64,000 bases of DNA from Cryptomeria japonica (taxonomy: Eukaryota > Streptophyta > Pinopsida > Cupressales > Cupressaceae): the NCBI RefSeq assembly GCF_030272615.1, contig NC_081408.1, forward strand, positions 617,828,476 to 617,892,475. Direction: 5' to 3'. Made by a program: the position numbers and the translations under genes. Under the pieces are notes generated by a model that had not been told where the DNA came from, did no database searches, and saw nothing but the letters and a program-made list of their open reading frames with translations. Position 1 is the first letter of the stretch. The number at the start of each line of letters is the position of its first letter. Positions 36,328 through 46,414 of the stretch are shown one piece after another.

Positions 36328-36663
36328 TGTAGCATTATAAAATTGCAACCCTTGCAATTTTTGACTACATTTGGGTCTTTACATTAGTGGACAAATCCCT
36401 AATCCTTATCAAAGACTCAAAACATTCTCAAGACATCAATAACTTTAATTTTTCATCATTTTGCAATGTCTTTTTCCTGCTACCTATCCTGAGTTAGGGC
36501 AGCATAGGGACATCTCAGCATAAGGGCATGACGCCCCTATCCTGGCCTTATTTTGGGTCCCCTTTCATTCCCCCTTGCATTGGGATTGTCAATTATTGAG
36601 TGGAAAATTTCTTCCTATGTTATCCTAAGATGGGAAATTATCTAAACACCCCTTATTGGCAAG

Positions 36664-36670
36664 TATATAA
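36664..36670 (+). promoter_or_regulatory. TATA box of the gypsy LTR
   Basis: TATATAA followed by GGAGCAC, in the middle third of the LTR. About 30 bp downstream (36695-36705) is the expected transcription start. The inverted LTR copy retains homology only from about this downstream point. Confidence 0.65.
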
Positions 36671-37182
36671 GGAGCACTTCCCCTCCTATTTGCATAACCA
36701 AAATGAAGTACAAGCAAAAATAAGTGAAAATAAGCAAAGATAAGTGTATCATAAGGCAAAATTACAAGGCGACATTATCATCAAACATCAAACATTCAAG
36801 AATTAAGCATTTCAAGTCTCCTTTCAAGGCTAGGTGTTGCATTCAAGACAAGGATTCAACCATTAAAGAGGATATTTCTATAAACATTCAAGACATCCTA
36901 TTTCACATATCCATTGAACAAAATTCGTCTACAAAGGTATCAGCATTTCAATTACATCCCCTTCTTGAGGTGGATTCTACTCCTGACATTTCCTTTCATT
37001 TTGCATCATTTTACAACCACTTGGTTAATTCCAAAATGGGTTTTGATTTGAAGGCAAACCCCCAATCCCAAAAAAAATTCTCTCTTTTTTGTGTGTAGGT
37101 TGTAGGTGCATGGCAATAATTGCAGGTTTAGACTTCATTTTCAGAGACGGAAAAACCCTTTTTGGCATGCAGATTTTTTGGA

Positions 37183-37209
37183 GGACCATGCATAATGTAT
37201 GCATGGTCC
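37183..37209 (+). other. perfect 11-bp hairpin in the gypsy LTR
   Basis: GGACCATGCAT (37183-37193), loop AATGT, ATGCATGGTCC (37199-37209). It lies in the transcribed part of the LTR. In the inverted LTR copy the same place also forms a hairpin, with base changes on both arms. Confidence 0.85.
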
Positions 37210-37438
37210 CTACAACTTTTGCTCAGATTTGTAGGGAAGCTTCTTCTCAACATTATACTGCTAATTCCAATCGTTTCTTTGTCATTTCTTCACTTAGTCT
37301 CAATTTTCTTAAATCAACTAGTCTATTACAAAAGAGGGTCAATTTACTTTCCTAATACTTTCCAAATTCACTGCAATTCACTTAGTATTCATTTTCCTTG
37401 CATTGTGTGTTTAAGTTTCATGCAATTTACATTTCAAA

Positions 37439-38743
37439 ATGTCAGATTTCTATTTGCAAGAAGTTCATGCTTTTGATGATGTATGCAATTTTCCTGATTA
37501 TGATTTTAGTAAGGATGAATTAGATGAAACTCTAGATGAGTTTTTGAACCCTAATCCTTCTAAACCTCTAGTTTATCAAAATTTAATCAACCTTGTTACT
37601 ATGCCATTTGGTGATGATGAGAAAGATAAGTTGAATGATCCCTCTGATGGGTATATTCCTATCAACTCCTCCACTAGATCTAGCAACATAGTTGATTCCC
37701 ATGATTCCCTCTATGATGTTATGTCTCCTTTTTAATTCAAAGATAAGCCTTTCAATCACTATGTTCATGCTTTATTGGATGATGCCCTTGATGACTTTAT
37801 GTCTTTACCTAAATTTTCAAACAAGAATAATGCATCTAAAAAGTTAATCAACATGATCAATGTGAATGAACATAGCAAACCACTTTTTGTTGTTCAAGGT
37901 TCTTTTCCTTCTCCAACTTCACCTCTTCCTAATCAACCTCTTTTCATGGTTCAAAGTGGATATGGTCATGATTCCTTTAGCATTCCAAACAAACCTATCA
38001 TTATGGTTCAAGGAAGGAATCCCACTAAGAGTCCTTATAGCTATGCTAGACAACTTACTAAGGAGAGTTATAATGTAGTTGCCCATACCTATAACACAAG
38101 AAACAATAGGCAACCTAACCCTCCTCTATTTTTTCCAACTCCTCTACCTGATCCTCAACTCATTCTTCCTCAAGAACCTCATATTTCACAAACCCTTGGT
38201 AAGGAATATGATCTTGTTGAACAACTTAAAGCTACTCCTGCCAAGATATTACTTTGGGATTTGCTTCAAAATTCCTCAACTCATCATGGAATGCTACAAG
38301 ATGTCTTGAAAACATTAAATATACCACCCACAGTGACATCTAATAATATGGCTTCCTTGATTCACTCTATTACATCACCTAAGGCTCAAATTGTGTTTAC
38401 ACAAGATGAGCTGCCTTCTAGTGAAATTCAACAACAATATGATCCCTTAATGATTGTGGTTATCATAAATGATAGTGTGATAAGACAAACATTAGTGAAT
38501 AATGGTTTTGGCATTAATGTCTGTAGCATTAAATTATTGCATAAGATCAATGTTGATACATCTCTTATTAAGCCTGATTCTCTCACTATTTGTGGCTTTG
38601 AGAATGTTGCTAAATCTTCACTAGGTATCAACACCTTGCCTGTTAAGGTAGGTCCTATTACTTTACCTACTCCTATCCATGTTATGTATGGAGAGTTGAC
38701 ATGCAAGTTGTTTCTAGGAAGACCTTGGATTCATAGCATGTAA
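37439..38743 (+). pseudogene. element G N-terminal region and aspartic protease
   Basis: One frame from the ATG at 37439, interrupted by a stop at 37733. The first 300 or so codons are low-complexity and Pro-rich with repeated PLFMVQ-like motifs. No retrotrans_gag domain or zinc knuckle is visible, so gag is missing or too diverged. The protease region (about 38400-38743) ends FLGRPWIHS, followed after a stop by VPSTLHR, both hallmarks of Tat proteases. The active site reads NNGFGINV where the family has DNGSxxNV, so the catalytic Asp is gone. The frame continues without shift into RT. Confidence 0.8.
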
Positions 38744-39193
38744 ATTGTTCCCTCTACATTGCATAGGCAAATCAAATTCATTCACAACAATACAACATAT
38801 ACCTTGTTAGGAGACACAAGATTTCAAGCTTGTTTACAAACATCAAGTTATAAATCCTCTTCAATCAATTATTCCCCAACTATCTTAGACAATTCCTCTA
38901 AAGATTCTACTCTGATTAGTGTGACTAGTTCATCAAACCTATCTCCTATATTTGGATCAATCCCTGATACTTTCTCAAGTGGATCTAAGGTTCTTGAGTA
39001 AGAATCTTCTCTGCCTGACTCTACAATTGAGAATACTTTCTCTCCTGGATAGATTCTTACAAAATATGATTGGGGATCCCTTGATTTCAATCCTACTTTT
39101 GTAGTGGATTACAAAATTCCCCCTTGGGAACCTAAGGTTAAAAAGAAGAAAGAAGAAGAAGAACCTAAAAAGTAATCTACTCTATCCAGGCCA

Positions 39194-39844
39194 TTGAGTA
39201 ATAACTTTGTGGTGGCTTCTCAAATTTTGTCTCCCTTATTTTCTAGTTTAGAGGATTTTGATCCTTCACTTTTGAAAAATCCTCCTTCTTCTTCAGAAAT
39301 GACTAACCTTTATGGTCCTAGTTTTCACATCCTAGCTAGGTGTGGATATAATGGAAATGGATGTGGTGCTCAAGAACAAGGGATTAAAGCTCCCTTGGAA
39401 AAAAATATTTGTGATATGATATTTGGGCTTGGTTATGATCCTTTCAAGCATACTAAAGCCTCTAAGAGACCATTTATTAGTGTTAATGTCATATCTACTT
39501 CTCTTTCATTAAAATATCCAGAATATATTGACCGTGACCCTTCTTGTGTCTTTGCTTTGTATATTTTTTCTACCGATGATTCCCTAGCTGAATTCTTGGG
39601 AGCTTATGACAACCTTCCTCGTTATCACCATAATCATAGTTTTCCCTATTGTTTAAATGTGGATGCTTACTTTGGGAAGGAAATAAATAATGATGAGACA
39701 GTTAAAGAATTTCCTCAATTAAGGGATGCTCTTCAACAAAGCAATCTCCTAATAAATGGCACCATTGATATCAAGATGGATCCTTGTGTTGAAGATAAGA
39801 TCATCAAGATAGGGAAATGTATTGATGAAGAAGAACAAAAATAA
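39194..39844 (+). pseudogene. element G protease-RT linker with G-patch
   Basis: Same frame as the protease and RT. Near 39330-39400 it reads LARCGYNGNGCGAQEQGIKAP, whose glycine spacing matches the G-patch found between protease and RT in Tat elements (an RNA-binding motif). The rest is a poorly conserved acidic linker. The next segment LLHEFPKIFS, after the stop at 39842, leads into RT. The ATG at 39194 is not a real start; an earlier stop at about 39173 precedes it. Confidence 0.75.
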
Positions 39845-39898
39845 TATTCTTAGTTGTTACATGAATTTCCTAAGATCTTTTCTTAGATATATTCTAAC

Positions 39899-41270
39899 AT
39901 GCCTGGCGTAGATCCTAAGATTGTCACTCATAATATTGTCCTAATTCCTGATGCCAAACTTGTGAAGCAAAGGATTCGAAAGATTCACTCTAAAGTGGCA
40001 TTACTTGTTAAAGCTGAGATTGAAAAATTGTTGGATGCTAGATTAATTCATCCTATTGATTATTCCCCATGGATTTCAAACATTGTGGTGGTGGCTAAAG
40101 CTGAAAACAATATTAGGAAGTGTACTAATTTTCATGATTTGAACAAGGCCTCTTTAAGAGATGATTTTCCCCTCCCGAATATTGATATGATTGTGGATTC
40201 AGTAGCATGACATTCTTTACTATCCTTTATGGATGGTTTCCCAAGATATAATAAAATTTTCACCAATCCCCAAGATCAATATAAAACCACTTTCACAACT
40301 CCTTGGGGTATGTTTTGTTGGATTGTGATGCCTTTTGGATTGAAAAACATAGACGCAACCTATAAGCGTTCTATTACTCTCATTTTTCATGACTATATGC
40401 ATAAGACCCTAGAAGATTACATTGATGATATCTTAGACAAATCTGTCCTTCGTACAGATCATGTTAAGATTCTTTATCAAATCTTTGAGAGAATTTGAAA
40501 GTATAACATGAGTTTGAACCCCCAAAAATGCATTTTTGGTGTAGATAGTGGAAAGCTATTAGGATTCATAGTTTCACATCGTGGTGTTGAGGTGGATACG
40601 TAAAAGATAGATTCTATTGTTAACATTCCACCTCCTAAGAATGTTTCTCAACTAAAAAGTCTGCAAGGAAATATCTAACCTATTCGTAGGTTTGTCTCTC
40701 AGCTTGCAGATCATACCTTTCATTTCACACAATTGCTTAAAAATAATATCACTTTCCAATGGAATGAAGATTATCATCAAGCATTTGAAAACCTAAAAAC
40801 TTATTTGGTCTTCAACCTACTGATCCTACCAGGCTTTTCCTTCTATACATCACTACTTCCCCTCAAGCTCTTGCAACCTTATTGGCACAATGTGATAAAG
40901 ATGGTAGATAACGCCTAATTTATTACATAAGCTACACTCTTCTCGATTATGAAGTCCAATATTGTACGATAGAAAGACAATGCCTTTCTTTAGTTTTTGC
41001 AACCGAAAAGTTGAGGCATTATCTCTTGAATGTTGAGATTCATGTTATCATTAAATTTGATCCTCTTAAAAATCTTTTCTCCAAAACTGATCTTTTTGGA
41101 CGCTTAGCTAAGTGGGTTATGATGTTGACCGATTTTGACCTTAAGTTTGTCTCACAAAAGGCAATAAAGGGTCAATCATTGACTCATCATTTAGTTGACG
41201 CTCCTTCACCCTACCTAATCCAGAGTCTTTTCCCGATGAATATATTCTTTCCATTTTGGTTGATGAGACT
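39899..41270 (+). pseudogene. element G reverse transcriptase and first RNase H (decayed)
   Basis: The RT frame continues from the protease. Visible motifs: HNIVLIPDAKLVKQR, YSPWISNIVVV, KCTNFHDLNKA, DDFPLPNID, FMDGFPRYNKI (catalytic Asp), FTTPWGMFCWIVMPFGLKN, the active site YIDDIL near 40420, and LNPQKCIFGV and GKLLGFIVS. Stops stand at 40208, 40496, 40601 and 40676. RNase H follows from about 40740 (FQWNEDYHQAFENLKTYL) and shifts frame near 40900. Its later part (41011-41260) reads RHYLLNVEIHVIIKFDPLK and GRLAKWVMMLTDFDLKFV. Gene order and motif set are those of Ty3/gypsy. Confidence 0.88.
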
Positions 41271-41276
41271 TAGGAA

Positions 41277-41624
41277 TTGTACTTCAACAGCTCTAAGTGT
41301 TGTATAGGATCGAGGGTAGGGGTGGTCTTAATTTCTCCTAAAAAGAAGCCTATTCCTTTATCACATCATCTCAATTTCTTATGTACCGACAACATTGTTG
41401 AATATGAAGCTCTTATAGTTGGAATTAAAGCAGCCTTGGCATTGAGTATGAAGAATCTACATATTTATGGAAATTCTCAACTAATCATAAGACAAGTGAT
41501 AGGAGTTTATCAAGCTAAACAAGACAAACTATCACAATATAAAGATCTATCTTTATCCTTGTTACAAAAATTTGATTCTTACACCATGGAGCCCATTCCT
41601 CAAATAATCAACATCCTGATGTGA
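41277..41624 (+). pseudogene. element G second, archaeal-like RNase H
   Basis: A separate RNase H domain after the retroviral-type one, as in Tat elements. It reads GVVLISPKKKPIPLSHHLNF, DNIVEYEALIVGIKAAL and HIYGNSQLIIRQV. The Glu of VEYEAL is kept. Two of the expected catalytic Asp positions are Asn: YFNSSK for YFDGS, and YGNSQL for YGDSQL. It is in a different frame from the neighbouring domains and overlaps the start of the integrase frame by a few bases. Confidence 0.82.
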
Positions 41625-43021
41625 TGGCATGTGTTGCCTCTCTTGTGTCTCTAGAGGACCCCATGGTGGATCTTCAATTCACTATTCAAAACCTTACTTC
41701 CCAAGCTATTGTTGATAACCCTAGTGATGTGGCATATTGTTTCATTATAGATTCTAATGAATGGTACTCGCATGTCGTAAGATATTTGAGTGATGGTACC
41801 TTTCCTGATTCTATGAATAAGAATACTAGGGCTAGGGCTCGCAAATTGTCTGCTAGATACATTATCCTTTCTAATGTTCTTTATAGGTGGGGTTATAATG
41901 GTCTTCTTCTTCAATACTTAAATAAGGCTAAGGTCCCTATCACTCTCGAAGAAGTGCATTTAGGTGCTTGCGGGGGACATTTTGTGGGTAGGTCTTTAGT
42001 TCAAAGATTGCTCCAAATGAGATATTATTGGCAAACCATGCAAAATGATTCCTTTGCGTTTGTTAAATGATGTCATTAGTGTTAGCAACATAGCAATTTG
42101 ATCCATGCCCCCACCCAAGAGCTTCGATCATAGGTAGCAGCTTGGCCATTTTCCACATGGGGTTTGGATCTCGTTGGTAAAATATCTCCTCCCTCATCTT
42201 AAGTACATGTTTTCATTATAACCGCCACTGATTACTTTATGAAGTGGGTGGAATCCATTCCTCTTAGATCCACTACCGCTGAAGTAATTTTTCAATTTAT
42301 TTTGAAAAACATCATTTCTTGATCCGAGATACCTTCCGCCTTACTTTCAGATAATGGAACGTCATTCAAAAATAAGGATGTGAAGAAGTTTCTCAAGAAA
42401 TATCATATGCAACATAAATTTTCTACACCTTATTATCCTCAATCAAATGATCAAGCTAAGTCTTCTAATAGGATAATTGAACAAATTCTTTGAAAGATTA
42501 TAAAAAAACATGGTAAGGATTGGCATACTCAATTAATCTATGCTTTGTGGGCCTATCATAGAAGTGTACATTTTTCTATGGGTTGTACTCCTTATAGTCT
42601 TGTTTATGGTGTTGATGCCATTATGCCTTTGGAGTTAGAAATTCCTTCTTTGAGAGTCTCTCTTAGGGTTATAGTGGATGATGATTCCTATAGAGAGAAA
42701 AGACTTCAACAACTTGAGATGCTGAATGAATGAGGTATCAATGTGCTCGAGCATATTCAAGCGTATCATAAAACTTTGCAACAAAGTTACAATGATAAGG
42801 TTATTCAATGTTCCTTCTTGGTAGGGGACTTAGTCCTTTATGAGAATCAGCGCAATGTGAATGCCTTACCTAAGGAGAAAGGAAAGTTTAGTCCCAATTG
42901 GCTTGGACCATACATTGTTGTGGAGGTCTATGGATCAGGTACTTATAGGATAGCAGATGTGGAAGGTACACCTCTCAAGGAACCCATAAGTGTTATGCAC
43001 CTTTGTAGATACTATGCCTAG
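41621..43021 (+). pseudogene. element G integrase (decayed)
   Basis: Zinc-binding N-terminus HLGACGGHFVGRSLVQRLLQMRYYW as a recognisable pattern (about 41957-42030; HHCC with its Cys pair broken by stops near 42070). In the core, D occurs in GLDLVGKI and D in LLSDNGTSF, but the third catalytic residue reads QAKSSN where the family has QVEATN, so Glu is Lys. After several stops the C-terminal part is open: YGVDAIMPLELEIPS, LVGDLVLYENQ and KFSPNWLGPYIV, ending at the TAG at 43019, which is the natural end of pol. The frame is the same as in the protease and RT. Confidence 0.86.
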
Positions 43022-43023
43022 TT

Positions 43024-43027
<4 letters not shown>

Positions 43028-43114
<87 letters not shown>
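43028..43114. repeat. (CT)n microsatellite
   Basis: An uninterrupted dinucleotide run of about 87 bp starting 6 bp after the integrase stop codon, followed by a further pyrimidine-rich stretch to about 43155. The Leu-Ser frame over it is not a gene. Confidence 0.98.
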
Positions 43115-43118
<4 letters not shown>

Positions 43119-43689
43119 AGTCTTCTTTCTGTTCTCTCTTTATGTCTTTTTCTTCAAAATTGGGCAATATGTTAGCATGTCTTCATTACAGTATGTAAGA
43201 TTAAATAATGTTATATTGTTTGGTCTACATTACTTCATTCTTAACAAGCATGTTTCATTACTATATTGTTTGTCTTGGATTATTTTTATGTAAATTGTAA
43301 TGGATTTACATTTTCATATGTGCTAGCATGTTATACAATTTCTTATGTGTTAAGTAGAATTATATCATGTATTTAATTAGAGTTAATTAAATCACATTAG
43401 TCATATAGTTCTCATGCTTAATACATTCTTCTTTTACATCATCACAGTAGCATTTGATTAAATACTTAGTTATTTAATTAAATCACACATGTATCAATTT
43501 AATCATGAAGTATTGAGAAATCAATCACATGGAAATTAAATCAGATATGCATGTTCATTACTCAATATGTTACTTCTAATATAAGCAATGTGTACATTAT
43601 TTAAACATTATAAATAACATAATTATGAGTATCATTATACATCAATACATCAAAATCATATCCTAACCCTAGGACTAGTAGTAGGAGGA
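43115..43689. other. AT-rich noncoding part of element G
   Basis: No open frame. It contains repeated TTAATTAAAT/ATTAAATCA words, as do parts of the W LTR. It lies between the end of pol and the antisense PMD sequence. Confidence 0.5.
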
Positions 43690-45272
43690 TGGTGACTAGA
43701 TGCCCCCTCCTGATCTGGAGGTGTGCGTGGCCCCATGGGGGTGTATCATGATACAGACTGTGAGTGACTCCGCGAGGAGCTCCTGCAATATCTCTCTATC
43801 TTGATCCCTGGATATGTGGCTGCCTCTGTCTACACTGCCACTAGGTCACACTTTGTCTGTCATAATCTATCTTGTAGGACCTCCACCTCTATCCAAATAG
43901 GGGAGAAAAGGTCCTCATGTCATCCTGCACTCCTCTGGGGTTTGTGCAGTATCTGTGTGGAACAAAGAACATGTGCAGTCACAATAAGGTCTGCCACTGC
44001 ACTCTAAATTAGAGAACGCCACTCCTGGATGCTAGCTGCAAGATAGAGAAAAAATTTTCATTAGTAAAATTATATATCATCAAATCTGAAATAGGTAGGA
44101 TGTATGTGTTAATCAATAACAAGGCACATTACCTAGATCTCCCTCTCACCAGTAAGGATCATGGATAGTGACTGCTTGAGACTGGGACCTGTTATGCTCT
44201 CCCCACTCGTACTGTCTATGTATAGTCGGTGTGGGCCAATGAGGATCAGGATCAGGACCCCTTATGGGACCCCTCTCTACCTGCCATGAGAGACTTGGTG
44301 GATCTAGGGCTCTGGTATCCTATCTGGAGTGATGAAATGTACCTAACTTGTCCTTGTCCTCGTCCTCATCCTCCTCATCCTTGTCCTCATCCTTGTCCTC
44401 CTCCTCCTCATCCTTGTCCTCATCCTCATCCTCATCATTATCTCCATCCTAATCTCCCCCTCTGGTATCAAGATCACCTCTATCTCTAGGGCTCTGGTAT
44501 CCTATCTGGAGTGATGAAATGTACCTAACTTGTCCTTGTCCTTGTCCTCATCCTCCTCATCCTTGTCCTCATCCTTGTCCTCCTCCCCCTCCTTGTCCTC
44601 CTCCTCCTCATCCTTGTCCTCATCCTCATCCTCATCATTATCTCCATCCTAATCTCCCCCTCTGGTATCAAGATCACCTCTGTCTCTAGGGCTCTGGTAT
44701 CCTATCTGGAGTGATGAAATGTACCTAACTTGTCCTTGTCCTCGTCCTCATCCTCCTCATCCTTGTCCTCATCCTTGTCCTCCTCCCCCTCCTTGTCCTC
44801 CTCCTCCTCATCCTTGTCCTCATCCTCATCCTCATCATTATCTCCATCCTAATCTCCCCCTCTGGTATCAAGATCACCTCTATCTCCACCTGCCTCCTAC
44901 TCCTCTATGTCATCACCCTTATCATCTTAATCCACCTCGAAAGCATTGGATCCCTCTCTGTCGTCTAACTGTCTCCATGGTCTAGGGTTCCCTCTAGCGA
45001 AGTCTACTGGGAAAATGGCTCTAGGGTATGTCCTCCTCCACCATGTGATGTATCCTCGGTGTGCGCCTGAATCATCCCTATAATTTGTCGCTATGTCCTA
45101 ATCTGACCAATCTAAATCTATGATGTCGCTCTCATCACTCGTAGGCCTAAGAATGACTCCTAGCCTTGACATCACTTGTGAGTGTTGGATATATATAGGC
45201 ACGTCAGTAGGAACACACTGCTTGAACCCAAACTATCGTTAAACTCAGTCAAAGTAGAAAGGAACAACTATG
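43690..45272 (-). pseudogene. C-terminal part of an antisense plant mobile domain protein (element G accessory frame)
   Basis: Read on the minus strand this continues the PMD sequence of 63980-63430 across the W insertion. At the junction it gives VPFYFD, two stops, and FGFKQCVPTDV, the pattern of the PMD C-terminal region (H-V-x-x-Y/H-x-x-D-R-V-x-R-Q-F-G-x-x-Q-x-I-P). Further down come GYITWWRRTYPRAIFP and then a long acidic Glu/Asp/Lys tract encoded by tandem repeats (44303-44884). The end near 43690 is approximate. PMD proteins of plants include MAIN/MAIL1-type nuclear proteins and many transposon-borne copies; this degenerate one is the latter. Confidence 0.7.
44303..44884. repeat. three tandem copies of a 182-200-bp unit rich in (TCCTCA/TCCTTG)n
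   Basis: TCTAGGGCTCTGG begins at 44303, 44485 and 44685. Each unit has a common 60-bp head and a variable run of TCCTCAT, TCCTTG and TCCTCC words. The second and third copies carry an extra block of about 18 bp. On the minus strand the runs encode Asp/Glu/Lys stretches. Unit lengths are not multiples of three, so each copy is in another frame. Confidence 0.93.
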
Positions 45273-46392
45273 TGTAATACCCTAAAATTGGTCACCTAAT
45301 CTCGACAACATCACCAAGGTCCTAACGAAAGGCAATTAAATCAATCTTGAGCACATTAATTAATTATTCAATCATCAAATGTCACATGACAAGTGAATTA
45401 CTCAATATTAATTAAATATTTATTTAATTAATTGAATCATTCCAAAAATATCATTTTGATCAATTATCCTATTTAATTAATTAAATATCCTGACATATTT
45501 AATTAATTAATAAATTTGCCATTTAATCATAAAAAAGAAATTAATTTATTACAAAAGAGGAATTAATCACAAAGCAAGAGTTAAATTGAAAATAGAATAA
45601 AAGAATTAAATTGAGAACTTGAAATCAGAAAAGTAATTAAATTGAATTATTAATTGCTTTCTCTAAAATTGGAACTCACAACTTTTAAGAAAAAGAAGTT
45701 CAATTGCATTGAAAAGACTCTTGAATAAATCAAAGAATTACCTATTTTTATCACAAGTGCATGGAATTAATTAATTCTTATTTCCAATGCAACTTGAACT
45801 TCTTCTTTGAATGCATTTCAATTAAACTATAATTGGAATCTATCTCAAGGTTAACTGAACTTGATTTCTCAATTATTTTAATTAATTCTAAATTGTGCTT
45901 TTTCTTGATCTCTCTTGTGAATTTTTATAAATTCAACCTTTAGCTCTCCTTCAAACCACCCCAGAGATACTTGAGAAACACCTTGGAGATTATTATTATG
46001 TTGATTTTCTCTGGAGTCATTGAAGATATTGTGCTTGCTTTTTTTGAGATTATTGCATCTTAGTTTAGCTTGTTGCATATTTAGTTTATTCATTATTGCC
46101 TGAATCCATATTGCTTGAATCATTATTTCTTGAATTATTCATCCATCTTGCATCCATATAGCTTAATATCATGCTCATATAGATTAAATCCTTTGTCTTG
46201 GTGTAGTCTAGTCACTGGTATTGCTTATACAAATCTGAGAGCAATCTTATACTCACATCTTTTAGAAGGCAATTAGTCGCTTTGTTATGGTTTATTATTT
46301 ATTGATTATTGATTTACTAAACATACATGTAATGAATTAATTGAAGTGTTGTGCCTGCAGCTATCAGACTTCTTTTCACTTTTTCACACACA
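45273..46392 (+). repeat. 5' LTR of element W
   Basis: A 1,120-bp LTR from TGTAATACCCTAAAATTGG to TTTTTCACACACA, very rich in TTAATTAA/AATTAATT words. It is uninterrupted, and so serves as the template that shows where LINE 2 entered the 3' LTR. It lacks a short block (CCATGGGCCC) present in the 3' copy after CACCTAA. Confidence 0.93.
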
Positions 46393-46396
46393 TTTC

Positions 46397-46414
46397 TGGC
46401 ACCCACCGTGGGGC
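46397..46414 (+). other. probable primer binding site of element W
   Basis: TGGCACCCACCGTGGGGC, four bases after the LTR end. It begins with the TGG that pairs with tRNA 3' CCA and resembles the PBS region seen in Tat elements. The tRNA species was not determined. Confidence 0.7.

Larger units (their letters stand above)
36328..37391 (+). repeat. Ty3/gypsy LTR, shared by the upstream remnant and element G
   Basis: Begins TGTAGCATTATAAAATTGC after a polypurine tract, so it is formally the 3' LTR of the remnant at 34558-36327. It also stands directly upstream of the gag-pol frame of element G, whose 5' LTR it would be. The right end is set at TAGTATTCA (37391), where the similarity with the inverted copy stops. 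A TATA box lies at 36664. A 124-codon frame inside (36724-37098) is LTR sequence. Confidence 0.75.

Noticed and set aside
42990-43175. Leu-Ser repeat protein
   Set aside because: Translation of the (CT)n microsatellite.
44229-44985. Two Pro/His/Cys-rich plus-strand frames as metal-binding proteins
   Set aside because: Reverse side of the acidic-tract repeat belonging to the antisense PMD region; the frames arise from TCCTCA repeats.
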